Source: Dissophora ornata (taxonomy: Eukaryota > Mortierellomycota > Mortierellomycetes > Mortierellales > Mortierellaceae). From it: a DNA stretch of 64,000 nucleotides. Under the pieces are notes generated by a model. That model did not search any database and was not told where the DNA came from. It saw nothing but the letters and a program-made list of their open reading frames with translations. The stretch covers positions 51,292 to 115,291 of the forward strand of contig MU616576.1 in assembly GCA_025201705.1 (NCBI GenBank). Direction: 5' to 3'. Numbering within the stretch: position 1 is the stretch's first letter; each line of letters opens with the position of its first letter. The position numbers were made by a program, and so were the translations under genes. Below are positions 34,814 through 44,537 of this stretch, one piece after another.

Positions 34814-36166
34814 CTACGCTGCAATTTTTTTGACGCCGGCGCCTAGCCAGACCTCTTGTAGTTTCGGAAACTTTAACAGGTGTCGCGCCACCCGCCCTTC
34901 GATTGAGTTGTCGTCCTGAAGGAGCGTATTACTGTCAGCAGACTCGGACTCCTTAATCTGGTTCCTCGCGTCAATCCAGAGCTGAATTGTTCGTGTGATT
35001 TTCTCCGTGGTGTCCAGACCACGTATCCTCACAGCAAGCTCTTCCAAGTCCCTGCAGCTCCATTCTTGCTTCTCGATCGCTTCAATGTCCATTTCAAGCT
35101 TGGGAATCATCAAAAGTTTCAACTGACTGCAAAGTTGTGGCAGCATTTGGAAAGACGAGGCCGACTCCTGTAAATGGTCTTCCTCTGTGAAAAGCTCCTT
35201 GCACTCGTAAAATCCACCAAATGGGACAAAGGCTCCAAAGGAATCTAGAGTCTCCCGATGTGTTAGAGCAGCCATAACGATGCTGTCAGAAGATATTCGG
35301 TCATAGTCTATGAAGACCTCTGTCAGACCCGTAAAGGCGTTCTCCAGCAATCCCACCGCAATGGACTCAGGCGCCTCAACGAATAGAGATCTCACAAGCG
35401 GACAGCATTGGGCTACTTCTTTCTTGATGATGTCAGTGGTAAACTCGAGGACGGATGACTCAGCACCCCATATTTGCCAACTCGTTAATTTTGGGCAATG
35501 GACCAAGAGTGAGGATGAACATAGATGATCAGGATCTGGCTGGAACACCTGGCTGACTGGGGCAACGATGAAGTTCAACCTCGGATGCGGATATGCGTCA
35601 AAGTTATTGTGTGTCAGCGTTGTGTAGCGTATATCCAGACGTTCGAGCAGAGGACACAGCTTGAGCAATGACGAAAACGCGCTCCGAAGCATTTTCAGCG
35701 ACTGAAATGACAAATGAGACAACCTTGAAGAGTCACCAGGTATCATGGCGTCCGCAGAAAGAAACGTCCTAGACCCTGCGAATCCCGAGACGTCGATATG
35801 CTCGAGAGAGGCATTGCTTTGGTGGATGAGATCGAAGAAATTTGCCTGAAGCCGTGGTATTTCTCTCAGGGACGCACTGATACTCTTGATCCTTCGGGCT
35901 GGAGACGTGAGTAATCGGGCGATGTCGGTCTCCTCTTTCAAATTCCTGATGACACGGATACTGCTCCCGTACTTTTGAAAGACGCTGGGGTCCAGGCTCC
36001 GCAGAACGTAGTGGTCGTCAAAGTTAAGTGTGTGCCAAATAACGCGCGTAAAGTCGCTGCTCCAGTCCTTGCAGACCTGCGCGCAGGCAATCGCGTCTTG
36101 AATAGTGACGAAGAGACTGATTCGAGCGCGAATCTCGGGTAGCTCGAGTGGATTTATGATCGGCAT
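34814..36166 (-). CDS. F-box protein, RVARHLLKF subfamily, 450 aa
   Basis: Single exon. I start at ATG 36166 (MPIINPLELPEIRARISLFV), because relatives begin the same way; the frame is open to 36475 but that extension overlaps the divergent neighbour. F-box at residues 7-48 (DAIACAQVCKDWSSDF, VIWHTLNF). The body includes CPLLERLDIRYTTL, SSLLVHCPKLTSWQIW, a Met-Asp-Ile helix (LEMDIEAIEKQEWSCRDLEE) and the C-terminal RVARHLLKFPKL with VWLGAGVKK. Predicted SCF substrate receptor. The pseudogene at 33060 is a close relative on the same strand. Confidence 0.87.
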   Translation of the reverse strand: MPIINPLELPEIRARISLFVTIQDAIACAQVCKDWSSDFTRVIWHTLNFDDHYVLRSLDPSVFQKYGSSIRVIRNLKEETDIARLLTSPARRIKSISASLREIPRLQANFFDLIHQSNASLEHIDVSGFAGSRTFLSADAMIPGDSSRLSHLSFQSLKMLRSAFSSLLKLCPLLERLDIRYTTLTHNNFDAYPHPRLNFIVAPVSQVFQPDPDHLCSSSLLVHCPKLTSWQIWGAESSVLEFTTDIIKKEVAQCCPLVRSLFVEAPESIAVGLLENAFTGLTEVFIDYDRISSDSIVMAALTHRETLDSFGAFVPFGGFYECKELFTEEDHLQESASSFQMLPQLCSQLKLLMIPKLEMDIEAIEKQEWSCRDLEELAVRIRGLDTTEKITRTIQLWIDARNQIKESESADSNTLLQDDNSIEGRVARHLLKFPKLQEVWLGAGVKKIAA

Positions 36167-36317
36167 GGTCTTTTTGCCCAACTCGAAATGGCGAAGCTGG
36201 AATGAGGCGGGGAAGAAATGATCACCAACCCCTTGAGCTGCGCCCCACATTTGCATCCCACATTCATCTAATCCATTTTTTTCAATTCCATTGAAATAGG
36301 AGGCTACTGTTGCCACT
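36167..36317. promoter_or_regulatory. 151-bp divergent promoter between two F-box paralogues
   Basis: The two ATGs (36166 minus, 36318 plus) are head to head with 151 bp between them. No clear TATA in either direction. It must contain both core promoters, or both leaders overlap the neighbouring gene. Confidence 0.55.
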
Positions 36318-37631
36318 ATGAATCCGGCCTCGCCACTCAATATCCCAGAGCGCCGTATCAGAATCAGCCGCTGTGTCTCTATCAAGGATGCCATTGCATG
36401 CGCACAGGTCTGCAAGGACTGGAGCGATGTCTTCCAGGCGATAGTATGGTACGACGTCAATCCTGTGGTCCTCAACCGGCACGGCCTGTTGCATCTTGAG
36501 GTGATTGCCAGGCACGCCCATCATATCCGCGCTGCTTGGGCTCTTCGGGAGCCGGCACACTTCCAAGCTTTTCATTCTCCTAGCCTTCGTAGCTTAAAAA
36601 GTCTTAAGGCGGCCATCGATGAAACCCCCCTCAATATAGAGACCATGGATGACCTTCTTCGACAAAACCATGCTTCGCTTGTCTCCCTCACTATCACGAA
36701 CAAATTTATTTCGGGAGACCGGACCCAGTTTTCATTCAACACCATGTGCTCAAAGTTGACTTCCCTCAACATCAATGGATTGGCAATGAACCAGTCGTTC
36801 TCGGAGATACTGCAATTGTTCCCACTCCTTGAGCGACTTTCTGTCGATAACGCATCATTTACTCCTGAGGGAACACCCTTGCATCAGCACCTTGGAGTGC
36901 GCAAACTCGCCAGCCCCATTGACCAAATCGTTCAGTCCAGCTCCGGCTCGTCAAGCTCGCTCACGTTCTTTGCTCACCTGCCCTCACTCCAGGAGATAAC
37001 GGTGTGGAGGCCGCATGATCCCGAATTCACTCTGCCGGAAGATATGGGATCTGCAGTTACGCAATGCTGCCCTCTCCTCAATTCTATCGTCCTCCTAGAA
37101 AGCAGCGACTTTGTAATAAAAATGCTGACCCAAAGGTTCAATCATATGAGGGAGATTTGCGTGTCCTACCAGCACCTCACGCACCAAGTAGCCATGTCCA
37201 TTGTCAGCCATATGAACACCTTGGAGAAAGTTTCGACATTTCAAGTATTCTCTGAGATATACGAGAATGACTGGGGCTTAAGCATCGGAGATGTCTACGA
37301 CAAGGCATTTCAAGAAACGGTGTTGGTAATCCCAACGCACTGCCATCAGCTGAAAGAGCTCAACATCACCCATCATCAGCTGGATATGGACATGGCGGAG
37401 CAAGCTACGTGGGCCTGTAGCGATTTGGAGACACTATGCATCAAGATCCGCGACCTGGATACTGTTGAACATGTTGAAAGAACGCTTCAGATGTGGGTCG
37501 ATGGAAGGGATCCGGTACAGATGGTGGACACGGAAATGGAGAACTCCCTCGAGGCGCGAGTGGCAAGACACTTATTGCGATTCAAGAACTTACGACAAGT
37601 CTGGCTTGGTTGTAGAATGAGGAGGGTTTAG
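36318..37631 (+). CDS. F-box protein, RVARHLLKF subfamily, 437 aa
   Basis: Single exon from ATG 36318 (MNPASPLNIPERRIRISRCV). F-box at residues 7-50 (DAIACAQVCKDWSDVF). Then HHIRAAWALREPAHF, weak LRR-like blocks (FPLLERLSVDNASF, CPLLNSIVLLESSDF), the helix LDMDMAEQATWACSDLETL and the C-terminal RVARHLLRFKNL with VWLGCRMRR. All family landmarks are in register with the other members. Role by family: SCF substrate receptor, target unknown. Confidence 0.87.
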   Translation: MNPASPLNIPERRIRISRCVSIKDAIACAQVCKDWSDVFQAIVWYDVNPVVLNRHGLLHLEVIARHAHHIRAAWALREPAHFQAFHSPSLRSLKSLKAAIDETPLNIETMDDLLRQNHASLVSLTITNKFISGDRTQFSFNTMCSKLTSLNINGLAMNQSFSEILQLFPLLERLSVDNASFTPEGTPLHQHLGVRKLASPIDQIVQSSSGSSSSLTFFAHLPSLQEITVWRPHDPEFTLPEDMGSAVTQCCPLLNSIVLLESSDFVIKMLTQRFNHMREICVSYQHLTHQVAMSIVSHMNTLEKVSTFQVFSEIYENDWGLSIGDVYDKAFQETVLVIPTHCHQLKELNITHHQLDMDMAEQATWACSDLETLCIKIRDLDTVEHVERTLQMWVDGRDPVQMVDTEMENSLEARVARHLLRFKNLRQVWLGCRMRRV

Positions 37632-38175
37632 AGTAGTAATAACACGCTTTTGCCTGTGTCCAGTTCAAGAGATGCCCGAGTTTTTTTCCGCGTGATCATG
37701 GCTTGTTAAGTCGTGATCCAGTCAGGAACGGCCTGCTATCCACGCACATGGAGCTCGTCTTAGAGTCCACTAAGAGAATTTGTTTGATCGCACCATCATC
37801 TTTACGTTTTACGTCGGGCGACGAGTTGAACGTCGTTAAGGCCGGCCCTATTTTGGCGCAGAATTCCTTGGTAGTGTGCTTAGAGCAGTGGAGTCGCTTT
37901 TACACTAGGTATGATTGCTGGCCTTGGAGGCCTTGGAAGGAGGATTGCTTTGAATCCCTCGGTATTCTCCAGAGCCATGACGACGCACGCGGATATGGAG
38001 CAAGAGTTGTCGGACTCTGTTAATGATGACCTTGTGGATCCCGAAGTCCAGGGCGAAGCCTACATATTCAGTTAAGGGGTTCACTAACGTGAAGGCTTGC
38101 CCATGGTAGTGGTGACCGATTGGCGGGATTAACATTTCTCTTGTTTCAATTGCACAATTCCATCGCGGCATCACC
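37632..38175. other. Spacer between two F-box genes
   Basis: 3' flank of the left gene and promoter of the right gene. Frames occur on both strands, none with family resemblance. Confidence 0.5.
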
Positions 38176-39561
38176 ATGAGCCAGAGCACCCAGAGCCCAT
38201 TCGATCTTCCAGAACTGCTTACTCATCTCAGCCGCTTTGTCCTCCAAAAGGACGCGGTTGCCTGTGCGCAGGTCTGCAAGGCCTGGAGTGAGGAATTCCT
38301 GTCAGTGGTTTGGCACACAGTCGACTCTCGTCTTATTGAGAAACACATGTTGGATCCGGCAGCCATTGCCAAGAACGGGCACCATATCCGGGTCGTCGAG
38401 AATCTTGAGGCTCATTTACCGTCATCTCTGTGGTCTCCCAGCGTGTGTAAGCTCCAGAGTCTCGACATGTCGATCGGTGATACGCCCAGCATGCAGGACA
38501 TCGCCAAGGGTATTCTCCAGAACAACTATGCTAGTCTCACTGATGTCTCGGTCTCGCGCTCGCACGTTGACATAAGCTCGATTATCGTGTTCTCGTTCGA
38601 CGGCATGCCTCCTGCTATTGACACCGTCGGATTCACAAACCTTGTCAGACTCACGATCACAGGTGTTGGTATTATGCGAGAGCCATTTTCATCGATGCTG
38701 CGAATGTGTCCCGTTCTCCAGCATTTGACTATCCGTGACACATGGCTCTACCTAAGCGACGAGGGCTACATATATCAGCATCAGGGGTTGAACCATCTCT
38801 CAACAACTATCCAACAGATTATTTTATCAGATCCCGATGCGCCAGATGCCCCCTCGCTTCTGGCTCACTTCCCCAACCTCAAGCGGCTTTCGCTCCTCCA
38901 CTCGACTGTGTCCATGGAGGTAGACTTTGAAGATTTCGGGAACGAAGTCTCCCGCTGCTGCCCATTGTTAAAGTCCCTCGACGTTCTCTGCGAAAACGGC
39001 ATGACGTTGAAGTTGCTGAATGAATCATTCCAAGCCCTCACCGAGATTTGCCTATCTTACCCCGGAATCTCGCAACCGGTTATCGACGCCGTGATCTCGC
39101 ATCGCGGAAGCCTGGAGCGTCTCTCAGCCGCTATGCCGCTTCCAGAATTGGAACTGATAAGATCTGCTCTGGAAGAGATGGGACTTGCTGTAGGAGCGAC
39201 TGATGGGCAAATTCAGTTACTCCCGCGAATGTGTCATCGGTTGAAGCATTTCAATCTTGAATTACACAAGATGGATATCAAAAATGTTGAAGCAGAAAAG
39301 TGGACTTGTGCCGATTTGGAGACTCTCCACGTTAAGTTCCGTGGTCTGGATACAACAGAAAGAATCGATCGAGCACTGCGGATGTGGGTCGATGGTAGGG
39401 AAAAGGCACATCAGTCGGCAGGCGAACATCAGGATGATACAACAACGATTCTGCAGGATGGCTCTCTTGAAGCGCGTGTAGCAAGACACCTTCTGCAGTT
39501 CAAAAGGTTGCGTGAGGTCTGTCTTGGCTCCAGAGTCTGGAAGGTGGATAGCTTGGCATAG
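38176..39561 (+). CDS. F-box protein, RVARHLLKF subfamily, 461 aa
   Basis: Single exon from ATG 38176 (MSQSTQSPFDLPELLTHLSR). F-box at about residues 8-54 (DAVACAQVCKAWSEEFLSVV, WHTVDSRL). Body: MCPVLQHLTIRDTWL, APSLLAHFPNLKRLSLLH, CCPLLKSLDVLCE, KMDIKNVEAEKWTCADLETL, and the C-terminal RVARHLLQFKRL with CLGSRVWK. Same strand and direction as its neighbour at 36318, from which it probably arose by duplication. SCF substrate receptor by family. Confidence 0.87.
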   Translation: MSQSTQSPFDLPELLTHLSRFVLQKDAVACAQVCKAWSEEFLSVVWHTVDSRLIEKHMLDPAAIAKNGHHIRVVENLEAHLPSSLWSPSVCKLQSLDMSIGDTPSMQDIAKGILQNNYASLTDVSVSRSHVDISSIIVFSFDGMPPAIDTVGFTNLVRLTITGVGIMREPFSSMLRMCPVLQHLTIRDTWLYLSDEGYIYQHQGLNHLSTTIQQIILSDPDAPDAPSLLAHFPNLKRLSLLHSTVSMEVDFEDFGNEVSRCCPLLKSLDVLCENGMTLKLLNESFQALTEICLSYPGISQPVIDAVISHRGSLERLSAAMPLPELELIRSALEEMGLAVGATDGQIQLLPRMCHRLKHFNLELHKMDIKNVEAEKWTCADLETLHVKFRGLDTTERIDRALRMWVDGREKAHQSAGEHQDDTTTILQDGSLEARVARHLLQFKRLREVCLGSRVWKVDSLA

Positions 39562-40335
39562 TCGGATAGATCTAATGGCGCCCTTGGCGCGTGTGATAGA
39601 TAAAGAAATGAGTATAGGATGTTGCGATGTTGCCTAACGGTGGGGGGAGGGAGATTGAGCAATGTAATATGCCTGCAGAGGTATGAAAACGCGAGTTGAC
39701 ATCGTCATTCACAAAGACGCGTGTGATGCATCGATAAATCGCGCATCAGCATAGAAAAATAGGAGGTGAATCTTCTGAACCTGTCAGCCGATGTTGTGCA
39801 GCCATGTAGATGGTCAGACCACTGTCGATGCTTCTTCCCCTTGCTGGCCCCTTTTTCAATGTGTGCTCGGGCGTGGTGATGAGCGATTTTCTAGTCGCCT
39901 CTCTTTTTTGAGTTGCTGATCAGTGGCGGGGAGGCAGGCGCAACGACGCATCATGCTCGCTACTGGCATGGCACACAGGAGCGAGGGTTGCTAATGCAAC
40001 GCTTCAGCTTTGTCACACGCACCTCTTGCATTTGGTTAACGCTCCAAAGATGTCTATAAAAGGATCGACACTCGTCGCCCTCTCTTTTGGTTTCCTCATC
40101 TGCTTAAACTCATTCCAGACAGAAAGTCTTTCCGCGCATGTCCCTGCTCCTCTGAAGATCCACATCTCTCCTTCCATCGACCACGCCCTTTTCCTCGCAA
40201 CCTTTTATTCAGGCAATAGCCACTACTCTTCATGACCACTATGCATCATACAATCGCCACGAGATCCTAGCACAAATCACACAATCAGCTTTTTTTCCCC
40301 TCCTATCAACACACATTTACACAACTATCAATCCA
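39562..40335. other. Intergenic region, promoter at the right end
   Basis: Holds the 3' flank of the F-box gene and, from about 40050, the TATA box and CT-rich leader of the four-TM gene. The short frame at 40026 overlaps this leader and is not supported. Confidence 0.5.
40055..40062 (+). promoter_or_regulatory. TATA box of the four-TM protein gene
   Basis: TATAAAAG, 281 bases before the ATG at 40336, followed by a long pyrimidine-rich leader. The distance leaves room for a leader of about 250 nt. Confidence 0.5.
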
Positions 40336-41021
40336 ATGTACTGCAACAACTGTTGCATGTGTCTCCCGATGCGAGGAGGCGGCATGTGGCTATCAGGCCT
40401 CTGTTTCTTGATCAATGTCATCGGAGCTGCTTTTCTTTTTCTCTGGGGGTCCTACTTCTTTTCTTCAAGTCTTGCCCCCTTTTTGGGCGGTTTCTCAGCG
40501 CTCCAGGCCATTACCGCGACCGTCGCATTCTTTGGTCTTTACAACGTAAGAGCGCAACTTGCACTACGTTCTTGGAATTTTGGGGCAAGCCCAAACAGTC
40601 CCGTTCACTATTATTTTTCATTATTGACGAATGACGTTCTCGGTTTTTTCTTTCATTCAAGTACTCTTTCATGTTGACAAGGATGTTCGTCTACATGCAG
40701 TGGCTCCTCACTTTCGTCTCGGCAGCGAGGATCGGTCTCATGGCGTTTGAGCTTGAACAGAATCAGGATCGCATATCAGGCGAATGCTTTGGTGGTGTCA
40801 ATGATAAAGGCTATTCGCCACAAGGGACCACTGCGGCGTTCTACTGTAATACGCCTATTGATACATTCATCTTGGTGTTCATTGTAGGACTCGCAGTGGA
40901 TTGGATGTTGAACGGATATATGTACTTTGTTGCATGGCGGTTCTATGTCCGGTTAAGGTTGTATCCAGACGCGATCAAGGGAGAAGAGTTTACTTTCGAG
41001 GAAGGCTTGGATGAGCTTTGA
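40336..41021 (+). CDS. Four-TM membrane protein of unknown function, 189 aa
   Basis: Two exons: 40336-40545 and 40662-41021. The N-terminus is Cys-rich (MYCNNCCMCLPMRGG) and could be palmitoylated. Four hydrophobic spans follow (about 17-38, 45-70, 77-97, 133-160), with a short extramembrane loop between TM3 and TM4 carrying two Cys (GECFGG and FYC) and a Gly/Asn-rich stretch. The C-terminal tail is acidic (EEFTFEEGLDEL). The layout is tetraspanin-like, but I see no CCG motif, so I do not assign that family. Confidence 0.75.
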
Positions 41022-41188
41022 ACATGCTGAGTTTCGAAACATAATTAAAAACAAAACAAAATAAGCTGTGAAAAAAACAACGCCGTGTATTTCGTATCCG
41101 TTGTGTGCGATGCGCGCCACTAAAATAAATGCAGTTTTTAGTGTATACTTGTGCGTATCGGTGTGTGGTAAAGCATGGACTTGTTTGT

Positions 41189-42040
41189 CTATTCTTGGAT
41201 CTTCAAGCCTTCAATATCCGGCAGCGCGATGATCGAGTATCCGGATTCTTCTCCGGCACCACCAGACGCGACAGCACCATACTTGTGCTGCCCAAGTTCG
41301 CTTTGCCCCCCAGTTTTCCTTTGCTCCTCTTGGAGGACCTCTTGAGTCCAGCGAAGGCAGGCATCCTCGACTGTCATCGACGATGACGACGCAGACAAAC
41401 CCCCAGACGCCTGCTGTGCCACCGGCGTTGCGGCAAGAATAGGTGAAGGTGGAGCTGTGTGACCATCGGGCACCTCATACCACTGATCAAACACCATGAT
41501 ATCTTTCTTAGCCTGCAAATAGCGCTCATCGTTCTTCAACATCAGCTGCAATCGAGGCCCATCCTCCGGGAAGGGCATCCGGATAGCTTCCCTTGGGTGG
41601 CCGCAGATCTCCATCAGGTTCTTTTCATTCAGAGCCAACTTCTTCCATAGCTCGTAGAGTCGCCACATGTCCTCGTCAATGTTGGTCTCATCCCCGTGGA
41701 TTAGGCATTGAATCCTCTTCTGCCTCAAGACCTCTTGTTGAAACGGTGTTAACAACGTAGCGCCTGTAGATGCGGAGGAGATATCAAGGGCCGCGACACG
41801 CTCAAAGACCATGCCTTGCTCGTGGTCTGTCATGTTCTTCTGGCGGCCTGTACGCGACGAGAATCGGAGGTAGAGAAGCGAGTTGAGGAGCTGGAGGATG
41901 TAGTTTGAGCGGTAAGGCGGGAGGATATTGCTCTGGACCCAAGTGTCGATAATGTCGGGAATGTACACCACTCGGGACCCGTACGCTGGGATAAGGCGCA
42001 GGCCTTGTTGAAAGTAGTGTTCAGAGAAAACCTCGGGCAT
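41189..42040 (-). CDS. Hypothetical protein, 283 aa
   Basis: Open frame; I choose the ATG at 42040 (MPEVFSEHYFQQGLRLIPAY), since the 17 residues before it in frame (start 42091) look like leader sequence. The N-terminal half is well structured (SRVVYIPDIIDTWVQSNILP, YILQLLNSLLYLRFSSRTG), the middle is charged and helical (DEDMWRLYELWKKLALNEKN), and the C-terminus is Ser/Ala/Gly-rich. No catalytic motif or membrane segment, and no family that I can name. Convergent with the four-TM gene. Confidence 0.65.
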   Translation of the reverse strand: MPEVFSEHYFQQGLRLIPAYGSRVVYIPDIIDTWVQSNILPPYRSNYILQLLNSLLYLRFSSRTGRQKNMTDHEQGMVFERVAALDISSASTGATLLTPFQQEVLRQKRIQCLIHGDETNIDEDMWRLYELWKKLALNEKNLMEICGHPREAIRMPFPEDGPRLQLMLKNDERYLQAKKDIMVFDQWYEVPDGHTAPPSPILAATPVAQQASGGLSASSSSMTVEDACLRWTQEVLQEEQRKTGGQSELGQHKYGAVASGGAGEESGYSIIALPDIEGLKIQE

Positions 42041-42530
42041 GGTGAACAGCAAGACGGAGAGAATGATATGCTTTGAAGTAAAATGGATCACGGTGATCGC
42101 GGCTAGGGTGTTGGGCAGGCGAGAAATGTCAACTACCGAGGAGAGCGAGTTGTGGAAACAACAGGAGGATGAGAAAGAGAAAGTGTGAAAGATTGAAAGA
42201 GGACAGACTTATACTAATACAGCCTGCTTAGAAGTACGAGCCAAAAGGCTTATTTATGAAGCATTCTACGAGATGGCATCAACAAGCAAAGAAATGAAAC
42301 GCGCTCGTGGAAGTCATTTTGCATGACGCGGCCAGAGGTGCATTTTATTGCAAAAAACATGAAAGGTGGTCGGTCGGTCGATAGTCCTTCACCTCCTCCT
42401 TGTTTGCTCACGTCAAATGACAATCCAAATAGAACCCCTCCCCATTCATCTCGCATTTTGGACAATAGATAAAAACAAGAGTTTTGTATATTTTGGTTTA
42501 GGGTAAAATAAAAAGAACACAATAAACTCT
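42041..42530. other. Spacer between two minus-strand genes
   Basis: Promoter of the hypothetical gene at 41189 and 3' flank of the eS12 gene. The minus frame at 42250-42522 shows no family resemblance. Confidence 0.5.
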
Positions 42531-43110
42531 TTAACGGGTCTTGAAGTACTCGAGGAGGACGTTCATGGCCTCGGACTCCTCACCGAAATCCTTGACGACG
42601 ACGCAGGAGCAGCCGACGACCTTGCGGGCGTTACCCTCACGGTCAATCTTGCAGAGACCAGCCCACTCTCCGAGCTTCTTGGCATCGGAGACCTTGATCA
42701 AGTTGATGTTGTGCTCGGCGCAGAGAGCCTCGACGAGCTTGATGTACTCCTTCTCAGTGCAGGTCTCGACGAGGACGGCCATATGGGCCTGGCGTCTGTT
42801 GACACAGGAGTTGCAGATTTGGAGAGCAATTGGGATATGGGTGAGCCATGAGGAAAAGCATACAACGCTCAGCTGCTCACGAGTCCAGTCCGCCGTTGAG
42901 AAAATGCAAGGCGGACTTATCCCGGAAATAATGAAAAAGGTGGGAGGATCATTACCTGTCAAGAGCCTTGGCGCACTCACGGAGACCACGGGCAAGACCG
43001 TCGTGGACGAGGGCACGCTTCAAAACGTCCTGGAGAGCCTCCTCAACGGACATCTGGCCGCGGGCGGTGGTGTCGGCGGCAACCTCGACTTCAATAGGAG
43101 CATCAGACAT
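42531..43110 (-). CDS. RPS12: 40S ribosomal protein eS12, 139 aa
   Basis: Two exons: 43110-42956 and 42795-42531. The protein reads [14 protein letters not shown], then [80 protein letters not shown] and ends [13 protein letters not shown]. This is eS12 of the L7Ae/L30e-like fold, a component of the small subunit beak. The length matches the usual 132-143 residues. The intron falls in the conserved KALDR/RQAH stretch. Codon choice is strongly biased to C- and G-ending codons, as expected for a highly expressed gene. Confidence 0.96.
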
Positions 43111-44537
43111 GATTGATTATTTGTTGTGTGGGGGCAAGCTAATAGTGTAAAAGTAGCGTTTAAGTTAGACGCGCTGGGAAGAAAAAGATGGAGCATTTTG
43201 GGTTGATCGGCTTGGAGGCTGATTGGAGAACATGTTTGGATCTGGAGATGGTGGCCGAAAAAGAGTCGAAGCAGATGAGGGAGAGGGAGGCGTGTAATCA
43301 TCAATGGAAGAAAATCCTGATCGGCTCGGTCAGTGTCCAGCATGGATCTTGATCGTCTGAGTGCGTGTGGATCTGGATCAGGCGCCGGTGCGGGGATACG
43401 AGTGCAGTGATGATGGCGAGGCGGTTTCTCTGATCTGGAGGCAGGGGGGTACTAGATCGGATCCAGCTCATTCGTTGCAAAACCAAACAGGCACAAAACT
43501 TACAGACACAAAGTGAAAGAAGCAAACAAACACCGCGATCCGCTGATGATTTATACTTCCCCTCAATTTTTTTTTTATATTGCCTGCATCACCGTGTGCT
43601 CTGTCATCGCACTTGCAATGGGGATATCCAGCTGTCCAATTGTGGGGACCCTGTTGCATCTCCGCATTCCGCCACCACCCACCGCGCTGCACCTGCACGT
43701 CCCCTGTCAAATGCCCCCCTCCCCATGGCATGCCATCGATCTCGACGAATGCAGCCCTGGCACTGGTGTGTGTGGCTCACCAGTGGCATGCGTGGGGACA
43801 TGCTTGGCTGGCGGGGAATCTGATCGGGCAACGAAGAGAGGAAGAGAGGGGTGGGGGTCGTGTTTGAGAGAGTACATGGCAATATTACCAGCCCATGTAG
43901 TACATGCATGACGGTCCTGTCTTCCTCACCCATGCCTTGCGTTGGACTATCTTTGCACACTCGATGGCAGCTGATCGCATTGTCGCATTGTTTTGCGCTG
44001 GCATTCAATGCTGCTGTCGTGTGCCGTGACCTCCTGGATTTCTCCTCCTCGCAAAACGACACATCTCGGGGAGGGAGGGCCATAAAGAATGAGCACGACG
44101 ACGACGGTGGCGACTGGATCGCGGATCGACAAGTCGGGTTTGCCTGCGTTGCTTGGGCCAACCAGCGCAGTGACAGTGCTGCCAGCTGAGACTCACGAGT
44201 GAGCCCTCCCTGTGTCCTGTCCAGCCCGTCCCCGCAACCCTTGAACCTTGCTTGCCAGTATGCCTGTATAAAGTCCAGCCCACGCAGCCTCGTCTTCCCG
44301 TTCTTCTCTTCACTTTCTCTCTCCACCATTCTCCTATTCTCTTATTCCCGCCGCCGGTACCATCGACGGCCCTCTCTTCGCTGCTATTTATTGCCCTCTC
44401 TCCTTTTCCATCGCCTTCGACGTCCTTGCTTCCTCCTCCCTGCTCTGCCCATTCCTGCGCTCCTCCATTCCCTCCCTCCTCTTTTGCCTCTTTTGCTCCG
44501 CCTCCTCTGCAACTTTTCTCTGTATCATACACTCCAG
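43111..44537. other. Divergent promoter region of RPS12 and SSH4
   Basis: About 1.4 kb. A TATA-like box at 44266-44272 and a long CT-rich leader (44280-44530) serve the right-hand gene. The left 400 bases serve eS12. Long frames on the minus strand (43604-44592) are the complement of CT-rich and CA-rich DNA and are not convincing genes. Confidence 0.5.
44266..44272 (+). promoter_or_regulatory. TATA-like box of the SSH4-like gene
   Basis: TATAAAG 272 bases before the ATG at 44538, followed by a long pyrimidine-rich leader. Confidence 0.45.

Noticed and set aside
37703..38189. Opposing frames of 106 and 94 codons between two F-box genes
   Set aside because: No recognisable domain on either strand, and the space is needed for the 3' UTR and promoter of the neighbours.
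42796..42955. Possible snoRNA in the RPS12 intron
   Set aside because: Ribosomal-protein introns often host snoRNAs, but I could not find a proper C box and D box pair or H/ACA structure here.
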